DNA from: JAAXHF01 sp963665955
GTDB lineage: Bacteria; Desulfobacterota; Binatia; Bin18
Length of the DNA: 64,000 bases
Assembly (NCBI GenBank): GCA_965231765.1
Contig: OZ246887.1
Coordinates: 806,001-870,000 of the forward strand
Direction of reading: 5' to 3'
The notes under the pieces were generated by a model. It ran no database searches, was not told the origin of the DNA, and saw only the letters and a list, made by a program, of their open reading frames with translations. This document shows positions 29,334-38,074 of the stretch, one piece after another (the first letter of the stretch is position 1; each line of letters begins with the position of its first letter). Made by a program: the position numbers and the translations under genes.

Positions 29334-30365
29334 ATGCGACTCGGATTAGTCACCGGCTACTCAGGCCCAAAGATGAACGAAACAATGGACGTAATCCTCG
29401 AAGCTGAACGGCTGGGTTTCGACTCAGTCTGGACAGGTGAGGCATGGGGCTCGGATGTGGTGTCTTTCCTCGCTTTTGTCGGGGCTCGAACATCGACCAT
29501 CAAACTCGGTGCGGGCATCTTGCAAATGCAAGCCCGGACACCGGCGATGACGGCAATGACGGCAATGACGCTTGATGGACTGACGAGTGGTCGGTTCCTG
29601 ATTGGACTGGGGCCTTCGAATCCGCAGGTGATCGAAGGCTGGCACGGCGTGCCGTACGGGAAACCGCTTCAGCGCTACCGCGAGTATACTGAGATTATTC
29701 GTCAAATTCTTGTGCGCGAGCAGAAGCTCCAGTACGACGGTCAGGAATACCAGATTCCCTACGCTGGGCCTGACGCGTCAAGATTGGGCAAGCCGCTCAA
29801 GAGCATTCTCCACGGCCGCCCTGACATGAAGATATATACCGCTTCGATTGGCCCAAAAGGTGTTGCCCTGGCAGCTGAAATCGCCGACGGACTCCTGCCC
29901 GTATGGATGAGCCCGGACTGGTGCAAGGATTATTATACGCCCCATCTTGAGGCTGGGTTTGCCAAGGCTGGTGGTGGCAAGAGCATGAAAGAGTTTGATC
30001 TGGCACCGTACGTCACCTGTGTGATGGGCGACGATATTGAGAAATGCCGAACGCCAGTCAAGGCGAGCCTCGCTTTGTATATTGGCGGGATGGGTGCGCG
30101 TAGCAAGAACTTTTACAACAGCTACATCCGTAACTTTGGTTATGAGGGATTAGCCATACAGCTGCAAGACCTGTACCTGTCGGCCCGCAAAGCCGAGGCA
30201 GAAGCAGCCGTGCCCGATGAGCTTGTCGATGCTGTTGCCTTGGTTGGTCCGAAAGGACACATTGCCGATCAACTGGCGCGCTGGCAAGCGTCACCAGTCA
30301 CAACGATGATCATTGGAACGAATCAAGTCGAAGCATTGCGGACGCTCGCAGAGTTGTGTCTGTAG
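29334..30365 (+). CDS. LLM-family F420-dependent oxidoreductase
   Basis: A 343-residue luciferase-like barrel starting MRLGLVTGYSGPKM. FDSVWTGEAWGSDVVSF, STIKLGAGILQMQARTPA and GRFLIGLGPSNPQVIEGWHG are typical of the F420-dependent subfamily that includes methylene-tetrahydromethanopterin reductase. AAAGGAGA precedes the ATG. The predicted AhpD-like selenoprotein gene follows 38 bases downstream on the same strand, suggesting one operon. Confidence 0.88.
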   Translation: MRLGLVTGYSGPKMNETMDVILEAERLGFDSVWTGEAWGSDVVSFLAFVGARTSTIKLGAGILQMQARTPAMTAMTAMTLDGLTSGRFLIGLGPSNPQVIEGWHGVPYGKPLQRYREYTEIIRQILVREQKLQYDGQEYQIPYAGPDASRLGKPLKSILHGRPDMKIYTASIGPKGVALAAEIADGLLPVWMSPDWCKDYYTPHLEAGFAKAGGGKSMKEFDLAPYVTCVMGDDIEKCRTPVKASLALYIGGMGARSKNFYNSYIRNFGYEGLAIQLQDLYLSARKAEAEAAVPDELVDAVALVGPKGHIADQLARWQASPVTTMIIGTNQVEALRTLAELCL

Positions 30366-30403
30366 CACCTCGCAGTTTTTATTCAGGGTGAGAAAGGAAA
30401 CAC

Positions 30404-30976
30404 ATGTCACGCATCCCCTTTGTTGAACCCGAAGATGCCCCACAAGAAGTGCGGGCGATCTACGATCGTTTTCAAGCCGGCGGACTGCCCCTCTTAAACG
30501 TCATGAAGATCTTTGGCAACGATGCACGCTTTCTGGCTGGATTGGAGCAGATGAGCCAGTCTTTGTATAGCGACTCAGTACTGTCGCCACGTCATCGTGA
30601 ACTCGCCTACCTACGGGCGTCGCAGCTCAACTCCTGCCACTATTGAATTCCGACCCATGTGATGCTCGGTCGGAGCGTCGGACTCTCAAACGATGAAATG
30701 GCAGCTATGGCAGACGGGGCTACCAGCCCGCTGTTTGATGAAACAGACCGCTTAGTATTGCGCTATGCCGAAGTGCTGACCCGCGAGAATACAGTTGATG
30801 ATACGCTGTATGCACAGCTAGCGGAACGCTTTCCGCGTGAAGCCCTGGTCAAGCTGTGTTTTACTGTTGGCCTGGCGGCGTTGGTCAATCGGGTCCATGC
30901 GACCTTTCGTACCGACGTGGACGTGGACACCACCGCTCAGGTTGGCGAGGTGCCCTTGTGTCCGATTGGTCATTGA
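30404..30976 (+). CDS. AhpD-like/carboxymuconolactone decarboxylase-family protein with CxxU (predicted selenoprotein)
   Basis: Read through TGA at 30644-30646, the gene encodes 190 residues. The UGA (U81) lies at the second cysteine of the redox motif: NSCHY-U-IPTHVMLGRSVG. This gives CxxUxxxH in place of AhpD's CxxCxxxH, where the second cysteine is the attacking residue. Sequence on both sides is full family sequence, MSRIPFVEPEDAPQEVRAIY to TVGLAALVNRVHATFRTDVD, with no decay. A hairpin with loop GGUCG follows. AhpD-like selenoproteins are known from other bacteria. AhpD proteins reduce peroxides or feed electrons to AhpC-like partners. Confidence 0.85.
30660..30680 (+). promoter_or_regulatory. 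SECIS-like hairpin, loop GGUCG
   Basis: Bases 30661-30667 pair with 30673-30679 (seven pairs, one G-U; an eighth U-G pair is possible at 30660/30680). The loop GGUCG (30668-30672) starts after 21 bases from the UGA. The competing stem CCGACC/GGTCGG (30650-30655, 30668-30673) is also possible but is too close to the UGA. Confidence 0.7.
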
Positions 30977-30978
30977 GA
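30959..30978. repeat. 20-bp direct repeat, left copy
   Basis: The last codons of the AhpD-like gene plus two bases (TGTCCGATTGG to GAGA) recur exactly at 32855-32874, on the far side of the permease gene. The match ends at exactly 20 bases on both sides. Confidence 0.85.
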
Positions 30979-31059
30979 CAGGCAGTTACATCAAGCGCCT
31001 CTTTCTTCTCCCCAGCACGTGGCGAGAACCGCCGCGTGACGGCCGCCCCCCTTCTGGGA

Positions 31060-32787
31060 TTACGCTGAGCCCTCAACGCGCACGGTCACAATATCAATGT
31101 TGTGGTACTGCTGGTGGCGCACGGACGAGGCGAAATGGCGCAGCAAACGCAGCGAGAGTTCGCGCTCGTTTGGCGTCTCGACATGGTCCCCGAGCAGCCC
31201 AATGTGGTCTTCCAGGTTGGCCTCGCCAATCGCCGCCACAAACTCCAACTCTACAGCGTCGCCGTCCTGACGTGCGATCACGCGCAAACGGCGCTGAGCC
31301 AGCGGCTGGTTGTCCTCTTGGTCTCCTTGGTCCAGTAGGCTCACCAGCGCCTCCTCGCCGATCAGACACAGGCGTTGGGTCGCCTCCGCGCTCCAGCCCA
31401 GGCGTGCGGCAAGGTCGCGCAAGAAAGCCTCAAGCTTGGGCAGGCTCCCGATAGTCAACTCTATATCGAGCCGCCGGCGGCGGGGACCGGTCAGTTCTAT
31501 GAATATGGTCAATCCCACCACCATAAGGCCCCCGGCGGTGATGCCGTTGCCAAGGAGTATCTCCCACATCCCGCTCAGGTAGTCCGAGAAAATGGCCTGA
31601 TTCTGGAAGCCGACCCCCACCCAAAACGACACCCCGATTACGAGCGTCTTGCGATAGTCACTCCCGCCTTGGAAGGCGAGTTGCATGCCCTGGACAAATA
31701 TGGTGCCGACCAGGACCGTGAGATAGGCGGCCGCCACCGGGCTCGGAATGGCGATCAACACGGCCATCACCTTCGGCAGGAATGCCAAGGCGAAGAAGAC
31801 GATGCCAATGCACACCCCGACACGGCGCGCCGCCACCCCGGTCAGCTCCACAAACGGCGCGCTTGACGGACGGGTCCCGCACGGGATCGTACCAGCCATT
31901 CCACACAGCAGATTGCCCAAGCCGACTGCGGCAACCGCGCCCTGTACCGAGCGCAGATCGGTCGCCCGCGGCTGGCGCCACGAGACCCGCTGAACGGCGG
32001 CGACATGGCCGAGGGTCCCGGTCGTCCCAATCAGTATCACGAACATGAACGCTGGCAGAAGAGACCAGAATGCGGGGCCAAACGTCAGGTCTATCCCTGG
32101 CCAGGCGGTCGAGGAAAAGCCGATCCAGGGCGCTGTCAATATCTGTTCAGCGTCGTACAGGCCAAACGGCGCGGCAACCGCGCAGCCTGCCACAATCCCA
32201 ATGATCGATGCCCACAGCCGCCACGCTCCCGAGGCCCAAAGCGCGCTTGCCAAGGCCGTGGCCAAGGTGACCGCAGTACTCGTCGGAGCCGCGGCCCACG
32301 GCGTCCCCTCCGGCACATCGGTCAGCATCCGAAAGATCGCCGGCATGGCGGAGACGGGAATCAGGGCAAGGATCGTTCCGGTCACAACCGGCGTGATGAA
32401 GCGCCGCAGCAACGAGAGACGGGTGGCCAGCGCAAACTGAAACAAAGATGAAATGATAATCAGGGTCGCCAGCAGAGACGGGCCGCCCTCAACGAGCGCA
32501 GTGATGCACACCCCAATGAAGGCGCTGCTGCTCCCCATAACGAGCACATACCCAGAGCCAAAGCGCCCGAGGCGGAGAGCCTGTAATGCCGTGATCACTC
32601 CATTGACGGCAAGCAGCGCGAAGATAGCCCAGGCCAGGTACGTCTCGTCTTGATTCGCTGCCCGCATCACAATGGTCGGTATGAGCACCATACCGGGCCC
32701 GTTTATCATGGCCCTCTGAAGGCTGAGCCCAAAGGCAAGGGCATATGGCGGGCGCTCATCAGGTTCGTAGAGGAGAGAAGACAGCAT
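31060..32787 (-). CDS. Nucleobase (NCS2-type) permease fused to a GHKL/anti-sigma-like ATPase domain
   Basis: Residues 1 to about 425 are a purine/xanthine or uracil permease of the NCS2 family, with some 12-14 membrane helices. GLGNLLCGMAGTIPCGTRPS is the NCS2 half-helix region, and FFALAFLPKVMAVLIAIPSP fits too. Residues about 440-575 are soluble: SLPKLEAFLRDLAARLGWSA, LCLIGEEALVSLLDQG (GHKL N-box-like E-E-A-L) and ELSLRLLRHFASSVRHQQYH. This resembles the histidine-kinase-like ATPase fold of anti-sigma factors, with no clear GxGxG lid. Codon use is visibly richer in G+C than its neighbours, and a 20-bp direct repeat flanks it, so recent acquisition is likely. Confidence 0.78.
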   Translation of the reverse strand: MLSSLLYEPDERPPYALAFGLSLQRAMINGPGMVLIPTIVMRAANQDETYLAWAIFALLAVNGVITALQALRLGRFGSGYVLVMGSSSAFIGVCITALVEGGPSLLATLIIISSLFQFALATRLSLLRRFITPVVTGTILALIPVSAMPAIFRMLTDVPEGTPWAAAPTSTAVTLATALASALWASGAWRLWASIIGIVAGCAVAAPFGLYDAEQILTAPWIGFSSTAWPGIDLTFGPAFWSLLPAFMFVILIGTTGTLGHVAAVQRVSWRQPRATDLRSVQGAVAAVGLGNLLCGMAGTIPCGTRPSSAPFVELTGVAARRVGVCIGIVFFALAFLPKVMAVLIAIPSPVAAAYLTVLVGTIFVQGMQLAFQGGSDYRKTLVIGVSFWVGVGFQNQAIFSDYLSGMWEILLGNGITAGGLMVVGLTIFIELTGPRRRRLDIELTIGSLPKLEAFLRDLAARLGWSAEATQRLCLIGEEALVSLLDQGDQEDNQPLAQRRLRVIARQDGDAVELEFVAAIGEANLEDHIGLLGDHVETPNERELSLRLLRHFASSVRHQQYHNIDIVTVRVEGSA

Positions 32788-32854
32788 CTAATGCCATTTG
32801 CGGAGATTCAGCGCCGCACCGAGTATCCGTCCATACTAGGCATAGTCACTCATC

Positions 32855-32874
32855 TGTCCGATTGGTCATTGAGA
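32855..32874. repeat. 20-bp direct repeat, right copy
   Basis: An exact copy of 30959-30978, the 3' end of the AhpD-like gene, but here with no gene body in front of it. It marks the right edge of the inserted permease segment. Confidence 0.85.
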
Positions 32875-32882
32875 GACTCTCC

Positions 32883-33242
32883 TCAGCCTTCAGACATGGT
32901 GAGCTCTTCAGTCTGGAAGGACAAACAGTTGACGAGATCTATGAACTTCAGCTCATCAGGCCGGATAATTTCAAGATAGCGCGGTTCATTGAACGCCTGC
33001 TGTAACGTCTCGGGGCTGTCAAACCAGAGCTCTCCAACGCCGTCGTAGTCTGGAATCGATCCAATCAGTGGCTCACCAGAGGCAGCCCCTTCGGTGAGGT
33101 GACATTGCACGTATTTCCGCACGTGGCGCATGAACTCAGGCACGCTTTTGACGAGTGGGCCGTGATTATTACGCCAGTACGCACTGAACTCTTCACGCGT
33201 CAGACCTGGTTTACGCTTCACACATACAATAAGTTTCAGCAT
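32883..33242 (-). CDS. EthD-like protein
   Basis: A 119-residue single-domain EthD protein: MLKLIVCVKRKPGLTREEFS, then YWRNNHGPLVKSVPEFMRHV. The family signature W-x-x-x-H-G-P is clear. AGGAGGA lies before the ATG. It stands beside degraded gene pieces and is followed by the repeat copy at 32855. Role unknown; relatives accompany oxygenases. Confidence 0.83.
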   Translation of the reverse strand: MLKLIVCVKRKPGLTREEFSAYWRNNHGPLVKSVPEFMRHVRKYVQCHLTEGAASGEPLIGSIPDYDGVGELWFDSPETLQQAFNEPRYLEIIRPDELKFIDLVNCLSFQTEELTMSEG

Positions 33243-33253
33243 GCTATATCCTC

Positions 33254-33490
33254 CTACTCTTCTCTATTTCCCCACCGATCCCAGTGCAGGACCTCTTCGA
33301 CGGGTCTGCGCGAAACAGGCCCAAATCGTCCCTCAGGAAATCCAAGCGGCAGCAGTGCGGAGATCTCCATATCTGCCGGAACACCAAGCTTCTGCTTGAG
33401 CTCCTCCTCGAAGAAATAATGCACGGTCGTCAACGTTGCGCCAGCGCCTTGAGACGACGCATTGAGCGTGTCGAATACATGATGGCGAAG
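33254..33490 (-). pseudogene. Nitroreductase-family C-terminal remnant
   Basis: The minus strand reads ASSQGAGATLTTVHYFFEEE, then LKQKLGVPADMEISALLPLG and RFGPVSRRPVEEVLHWDRWG. These are the FMN-contacting C-terminal helices and tail of nitroreductase-like proteins. The first 110-130 residues, with the phosphate-binding arginines, are absent, and the frame upstream has no family sequence. It overlaps no real gene and abuts an AhpD-type fragment on the other strand. Confidence 0.78.
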
Positions 33491-33519
33491 AGTCCGGGAT
33501 CTGCCATATGGTACCAATC

Positions 33520-33579
33520 CTGTTTCGTACAAAGGGCACCATCACTCAGGTTGGTGAGGTGCCCTTCTGCTCAATCGCT
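33520..33579 (+). pseudogene. AhpD-like C-terminal tail fragment
   Basis: About 20 codons read LFRTKGTITQVGEVPFCSIA, parallel to the tail TFRTDVDVDTTAQVGEVPLC of the gene at 30404. The nucleotide match around CAGGTTGGYGAGGTGCCCTT is close. No other part of the gene is present, so it is a leftover of a duplicated or deleted paralogue. Confidence 0.6.
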
Positions 33580-33594
33580 TGGCGAGAAACGAGA

Positions 33595-34755
33595 CTAAAA
33601 CGCTCCGAACACCTGCTCAATCGCATCCCGGACCGGCTGAAACGTCTTACTCAGGTTATTGTTCATGCCATTATGACAAATCGCAACCGCCAGGCGGGCA
33701 TCTGGGTCGCCCCAGGCGATCGCACCGCCAGCCCCCGGATGAAAGAGCGTGCGCGGATTACGGCCAGGCAGACGGAACGGATCTTTGGGGTTAGAGCTAC
33801 CGCCTAACCACAACCCAGCAGTTCCCACGCGGACGGGCATACCCAGCACGGAGTCAGGTTTCTCCGTATCGGCGCGTGGCGTGCTGAAGGTATTCACCCG
33901 CTCTTCGGAGAGTAAACGCACTCCGTCTAGCTCCCCGCCATTGGCCAGCATGGCGAACAGTCGCACGGAACTGCGAGCGTTCATAATACCGTGCGCGCCG
34001 GGAATACATCCGCGCCGCATGTCCGCCCGTCCGAAGACTTCTTCTGTGGCTGCGACTTGTAGTGGCATGGCCTTCAGGACTGGCGCGTCAGCCGGTATTG
34101 GCAGTGAAGGCGCATTTCTGAGTCGTGCCACACGCGGTTCGACTTCGTCATCGATGCCGATCCAGATATCGCGAATATTCAGCGGATCTAAGACTTCTTC
34201 TCGCACAAAGGTGCTAAACGGCCGTTTTTTAGGGTCGGTCCGTTGCACACACTCGGCAATCACCCAGCCGAAGGTGTAACACATATAGCCATTATCTGTG
34301 TCTGGCGCGAAGATCGGTTTCGCCTTTGCCAACTGATCGACCATCCAGTCGTAGTCGCTCATCTGCTCTGGTGTCACTCCTTCAGGCATATACGGAATGC
34401 CCAGGCGGTGGCTCAACGCGTCTCGGACGGTTGCTTTGTCTTTGCCGTTAGCGGCAAACTCGGGCCAATATTCGGCGATCGGTTTTTCATACTCAATCAA
34501 GCCACGCTCGGCTTGGAGATGCAGCGCGGTTGAGGCTGTCGCCTTGATCACAGAAAAGGATGGAAAGAGTGTATCGCCATCAACTTCCCGGCCTGTTGTT
34601 TCGTCGGCAATCCCGCCCCAGACATCGACGACGGGTTTGCCATCTTGATAGACGGCGACTTGCATACCAACTTCGTCATTCTCCCGGATAGTCTTCTCAA
34701 TCGCTCGTTGAAAAACACTCGCTGCGTCAGGTCTACTTTCTGCTGTTGCGGCCAT
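33595..34755 (-). CDS. Serine hydrolase, beta-lactamase/EstB-type esterase
   Basis: A 386-residue class C beta-lactamase-fold protein. The catalytic S-x-x-K is in FPSFSVIKATAST, the tyrosine motif is GYMCYTFGWVIAE, and a C-terminal HPGAGGAIAWGDPDARLAVA stands in the place of the KTG box. Such proteins usually hydrolyse esters, and this pattern (no KTG) fits esterases of the EstB kind. AAAGGAGG precedes the ATG. No signal peptide is seen, so it is probably cytoplasmic. Confidence 0.87.
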   Translation of the reverse strand: MAATAESRPDAASVFQRAIEKTIRENDEVGMQVAVYQDGKPVVDVWGGIADETTGREVDGDTLFPSFSVIKATASTALHLQAERGLIEYEKPIAEYWPEFAANGKDKATVRDALSHRLGIPYMPEGVTPEQMSDYDWMVDQLAKAKPIFAPDTDNGYMCYTFGWVIAECVQRTDPKKRPFSTFVREEVLDPLNIRDIWIGIDDEVEPRVARLRNAPSLPIPADAPVLKAMPLQVAATEEVFGRADMRRGCIPGAHGIMNARSSVRLFAMLANGGELDGVRLLSEERVNTFSTPRADTEKPDSVLGMPVRVGTAGLWLGGSSNPKDPFRLPGRNPRTLFHPGAGGAIAWGDPDARLAVAICHNGMNNNLSKTFQPVRDAIEQVFGAF

Positions 34756-34942
34756 ATTTTGATCCTCCTTTTTTTAGGCGCACTGGGAACCGTTATGCGC
34801 TTTTCGCGGAGAGAGAGTCAAGAGTTACTGTGTCTTTTGACCGCTTCTGGGAGAGGTAGGAGTCCTTGCCACACGTACACCGAAGAGTAAACTAGATCCC
34901 TGATTGCAGTCCGCTGAACCCGTAGTCCAAAGGAGTGACAGC

Positions 34943-35827
34943 ATGGAATCCCAAACGATCTCAGCCGATTTTCCGTATGCATCCCACTACGTGGACGTGA
35001 AGGGGTCACGCATACACTACATCGAAGAAGGATCAGGCGATCCGATTTTGTTTCTGCACGGCAATCCCACCTCGTCATATCTGTGGCGCAATATTATGCC
35101 CCATGTGCAAGGCCACGGCCGCTGTATTGCGATGGATCTGATCGGCATGGGCAAGTCGGATAAGCCGGAGATCGGGTACAGCTTTTTTGATCATTCCAAA
35201 TACGTCGAAGGTTTTATTGAACAGCTCGGGCTGCAGAACATCACCCTGGTCATTCATGACTGGGGCTCGGCCCTCGGCTTTCACTATGCCATGCGAAACG
35301 AGCGGAACGTGAAGGGACTCGCCTTTATGGAAGCGATTGTGCTGCCGATTCCGAGTTGGGATGATTTTCCGGCAGAGATGCGGCAGACATTCCAAGCTTT
35401 CCGGACACCGGATGTCGGCTGGGATATGATCGTCAATAATCACGTGTTTGTTGAACAGGTGCTGCCAGGCGCCGTGGTCCGCAAACTCACCGAGGTGGAA
35501 ATGGACCACTACCGAGCTCCGTTTATTGACCCGCCGACGCGCAAACCTGTCTGGCGCTGGCCCAATGAGATTCCGATTGCTGGAGAACCAGCCAATGTCG
35601 TTGCCGCCGTCGAGGCGTATAATACAAAGCTTCAGGAGTCAGATTTACCGAAGTTGCTCTTCGCTTCAACGCCTGGGGCACTCATCACAGCTGCTGGGGT
35701 AGCGTGGTGCAAAGAGAATCTCAAGAATCTGAAAGTGGTTGATATTGGACCGGGGATTCATTTTGTCCAAGAGGACAATCCGCATCTGATTGGGAAAGAG
35801 CTATCGGACTGGTATGCGGGGCTGTGA
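34943..35827 (+). CDS. dhaA: Haloalkane dehalogenase
   Basis: This 294-residue alpha/beta hydrolase converts haloalkanes to alcohols and halide. The nucleophile is Asp106, followed by Trp107, in VIHDWGSALGF; Asn of HGNPTSSYLWRN provides the second halide contact. These are the numbers and residues of the DhaA-type (HLD-II) enzymes. The catalytic histidine is in GPGIHFVQEDNPHLIG. The ATG at 34943 has AAAGGAGT upstream, better than the extended frame at 34904. The aminotransferase follows 31 bases downstream. Confidence 0.9.
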   Translation: MESQTISADFPYASHYVDVKGSRIHYIEEGSGDPILFLHGNPTSSYLWRNIMPHVQGHGRCIAMDLIGMGKSDKPEIGYSFFDHSKYVEGFIEQLGLQNITLVIHDWGSALGFHYAMRNERNVKGLAFMEAIVLPIPSWDDFPAEMRQTFQAFRTPDVGWDMIVNNHVFVEQVLPGAVVRKLTEVEMDHYRAPFIDPPTRKPVWRWPNEIPIAGEPANVVAAVEAYNTKLQESDLPKLLFASTPGALITAAGVAWCKENLKNLKVVDIGPGIHFVQEDNPHLIGKELSDWYAGL

Positions 35828-35858
35828 GACTCTGGAGTAAGACAGCCAGGAGACCAAC

Positions 35859-37199
35859 ATGAGTGAGCTTTCCTCCGATGAAATTATACGCCTGACCCGT
35901 GAGTATGGTTTATACGAGTGGTCGGCCCAACAGGCAGTCAAGCCACTGAGCGTAGACCGGGCCAAGGGGGTCTACTTCTGGACTGTTGATGGGCAGCGGT
36001 TTCTCGACTTTAATTCTCAGCTCATGTGCGTCAATATTGGCCACGGTGATGAGCGGGTCATTAACGCTATTCGGCAGCAAGCCGAGAAGCTCGTGTATGC
36101 CATGCCACTTATGGCGACAGAACCACGCGCAAGACTCCATCAAAAGTTGGCGGAGATAAGCCCCGGCGGCTTACAGCGCTCGTTCTTTACCTTGAGCGGT
36201 GCGGAGGCTAACGAACACGCGATTAAGATCGCCCGGCTGGCTACCAAGCGACACAAGATCGTTGTCCGCTATCGTTCGTATCATGGCGCAACAGCCGGAG
36301 CAGCTACGCTGACGGGAGAGCCACGCCGCTGGGCAACCGAACCCGGCATCCCCGGTGTTGTACGGGTGTTCGATCCATATCGGTATCGCTGCCGCTGGTG
36401 TCAGGAGCAAACTGCCTGCAACCTCAACTGTCTCAACCATATCGAAGATGTGATCCAGTTTGAGGGGCCGCATACAATTGCGGCAGTCCTGATTGAGACC
36501 GTTACCGGGACAAACGGCATCATCATTCCCCCCGACGGCTACCTACAAGGTTTGCGCACCTTATGTGACAGATACGGCATTCTCCTCATCGCCGATGAAG
36601 TCATGAGCGGTTTTGGTCGGACCGGCGAATGGTTTGCCGTTAACCACTGGAATATCGTGCCCGACATCATGACGATAGCGAAGGGCCTGACCAGCGCGTA
36701 TCTGCCACTCGGCGCGATTGTCGTCAATGATGAGATTGCAGCTCATTTTGAGGACAACGTCTTGTATGCCGGACTGACCTATGGCGCGCATCCCGTCTCC
36801 TGCGCAGCAGCGCTGGCCACCATTCAGGTATACCAGGAAGACCACTTGATCGAGAATGCCAGGAAGATAGGCCAGATCCTGACAGCCGAGATGGCACGTT
36901 TACAGGACAAACATCCGTCGGTCGGTGAGGTCCGTTCTATCGGTTTGTTTGGAATCTTTGAACTGGTCAAGAACCGTCAGACGCGCGAGCCCATGGCTCC
37001 CTTTAATGCTACTCCAGCCGAAATGGGGCAGATGGCCCAGCTTGGCACGTTCTTGCGTGAGCAGGGTCTCTTCACCCTCGTCCGCTGGAATACCTTCTTC
37101 GTCAATCCGCCTCTGTGCATCACCGAAGACCAGCTCCGTGAGGGCTTAGCTATTATTGATCAGGCGCTTGAGATTACTGATGCGGCGGCCGTAGCCTAG
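35859..37199 (+). CDS. Class III PLP aminotransferase
   Basis: This 446-residue aminotransferase of the omega/taurine type has the PLP aspartate in IADEVMSGFGRTGEWFAVNH and the PLP lysine (Lys275) in TIAKGLTSAYLPLGAIVV. Near residue 170 is a cysteine-rich loop, YRCRWCQEQTACNLNCLNH, typical of taurine-pyruvate type aminotransferases. Its start, ELSSDEIIRLTREYGLYEWS, also fits that group. AGGAGA precedes the ATG. The substrate amine is not known. Probably co-transcribed with the dehalogenase. Confidence 0.88.
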   Translation: MSELSSDEIIRLTREYGLYEWSAQQAVKPLSVDRAKGVYFWTVDGQRFLDFNSQLMCVNIGHGDERVINAIRQQAEKLVYAMPLMATEPRARLHQKLAEISPGGLQRSFFTLSGAEANEHAIKIARLATKRHKIVVRYRSYHGATAGAATLTGEPRRWATEPGIPGVVRVFDPYRYRCRWCQEQTACNLNCLNHIEDVIQFEGPHTIAAVLIETVTGTNGIIIPPDGYLQGLRTLCDRYGILLIADEVMSGFGRTGEWFAVNHWNIVPDIMTIAKGLTSAYLPLGAIVVNDEIAAHFEDNVLYAGLTYGAHPVSCAAALATIQVYQEDHLIENARKIGQILTAEMARLQDKHPSVGEVRSIGLFGIFELVKNRQTREPMAPFNATPAEMGQMAQLGTFLREQGLFTLVRWNTFFVNPPLCITEDQLREGLAIIDQALEITDAAAVA

Positions 37200-37267
37200 T
37201 GTGTTCGTAAGATGAGCCGAACCGTGCGGCCCATCTCTATTGGCTCAGGAGATTTCTCAACAACTGC

Positions 37268-37990
37268 TTATGCCGGAACCGGTCGGGCGCGCTGGTTATA
37301 CAGCATCTTGCGCAGTTTCTCCTTCTCTTCCTGTGACAGCTTCGAGAAGTCGGTCGATAAATCACTGCCGACGGCCATGCCTTTTTTCACCCCGTCTCGC
37401 TCTCCCAGCTCGTCGTACCAGCGTTTGAAATACTCGAACTCATTAATGTCCTGGCCTTGGGATTCCCAATTGACTGTCCACGGGTAACAAATCATGTCAG
37501 CAATCGTGTAGGTGTCCCCGATCAGATAGCGTTGTTTATACAGTTGGTTATTCAGCACGCCAAACAGGCGATTGACTTCATCAGTAAATCGCCGCGCCGC
37601 ATACGACTGATCGCCCTGATCGTCGCCTAAACGCCGAAAATGGCCACACTCACCACTTTTGGGGCCTTGGTTGGCCATTTGCCAGATCAGCCACTGATTG
37701 ACATCATACCGACCACGCACATCTTGCGGATAGAACTTGCCAGCCTTCTCAGCGATGTACATCATCATCGCCCCGGACTCAAAGATGCTGATCGGTTCAC
37801 CGCCGCCCAGTGGCTCATAGTCGATCAAAGCTGGCATACGGTTGTTGGGACACATCTTCAGAAACTCGTCGGTAAACTGATCTCCCTTGGCAATATTGCA
37901 CGGGATCATGTTGTACGGCATACCACATTCCTCTAACAGGATTGTGACTTTCTTGCCGTTAGGCGTCGGCCAGTAGTGTAAATCGATCAT
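37268..37990 (-). CDS. Glutathione S-transferase, YghU/Ure2-like
   Basis: This 240-residue thioredoxin-fold GST starts MIDLHYWPTPNGKKVTILLE. NGKK is the N-terminal active-site pattern of the YfcG/YghU group, in which asparagine or threonine, not cysteine, contacts glutathione. IFESGAMMMYIAEKAGKFYP gives the glutathione-gamma-glutamyl ESGA motif. The C-terminal helical domain has the YLIGDTYTIADMICYPW hallmark. AGGAAGAG precedes the ATG. It lies convergent to the aminotransferase gene. Confidence 0.9.
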   Translation of the reverse strand: MIDLHYWPTPNGKKVTILLEECGMPYNMIPCNIAKGDQFTDEFLKMCPNNRMPALIDYEPLGGGEPISIFESGAMMMYIAEKAGKFYPQDVRGRYDVNQWLIWQMANQGPKSGECGHFRRLGDDQGDQSYAARRFTDEVNRLFGVLNNQLYKQRYLIGDTYTIADMICYPWTVNWESQGQDINEFEYFKRWYDELGERDGVKKGMAVGSDLSTDFSKLSQEEKEKLRKMLYNQRARPVPA

Positions 37991-38074
37991 ATACTCTTCC
38001 TCCTTGTTGGCATCTTATAAACTGTTGGCATTCTTATAAACTGCGGCATCAGTTCGCCAGCGCAGTCCCCATTT

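Noticed and set aside
29540..29575. Tandem repeat GACGGCAAT in the LLM gene
   Set aside because: It only gives Ala-Met-Thr repeats within a normal helix of the protein.
30837..32451. Several long arginine/proline-rich plus-strand frames
   Set aside because: They are typical shadows caused by the high G+C of the permease gene.
36360..36450. Cysteine-rich loop in the aminotransferase as a separate zinc-finger insertion
   Set aside because: Such a loop is normal in taurine-pyruvate type aminotransferases.
37999..38042. Direct repeat TTGGCATCTTATAAACTG / TTGGCATTCTTATAAACTG
   Set aside because: Two short imperfect copies in a small gap, with no sign of an operator or mobile element.
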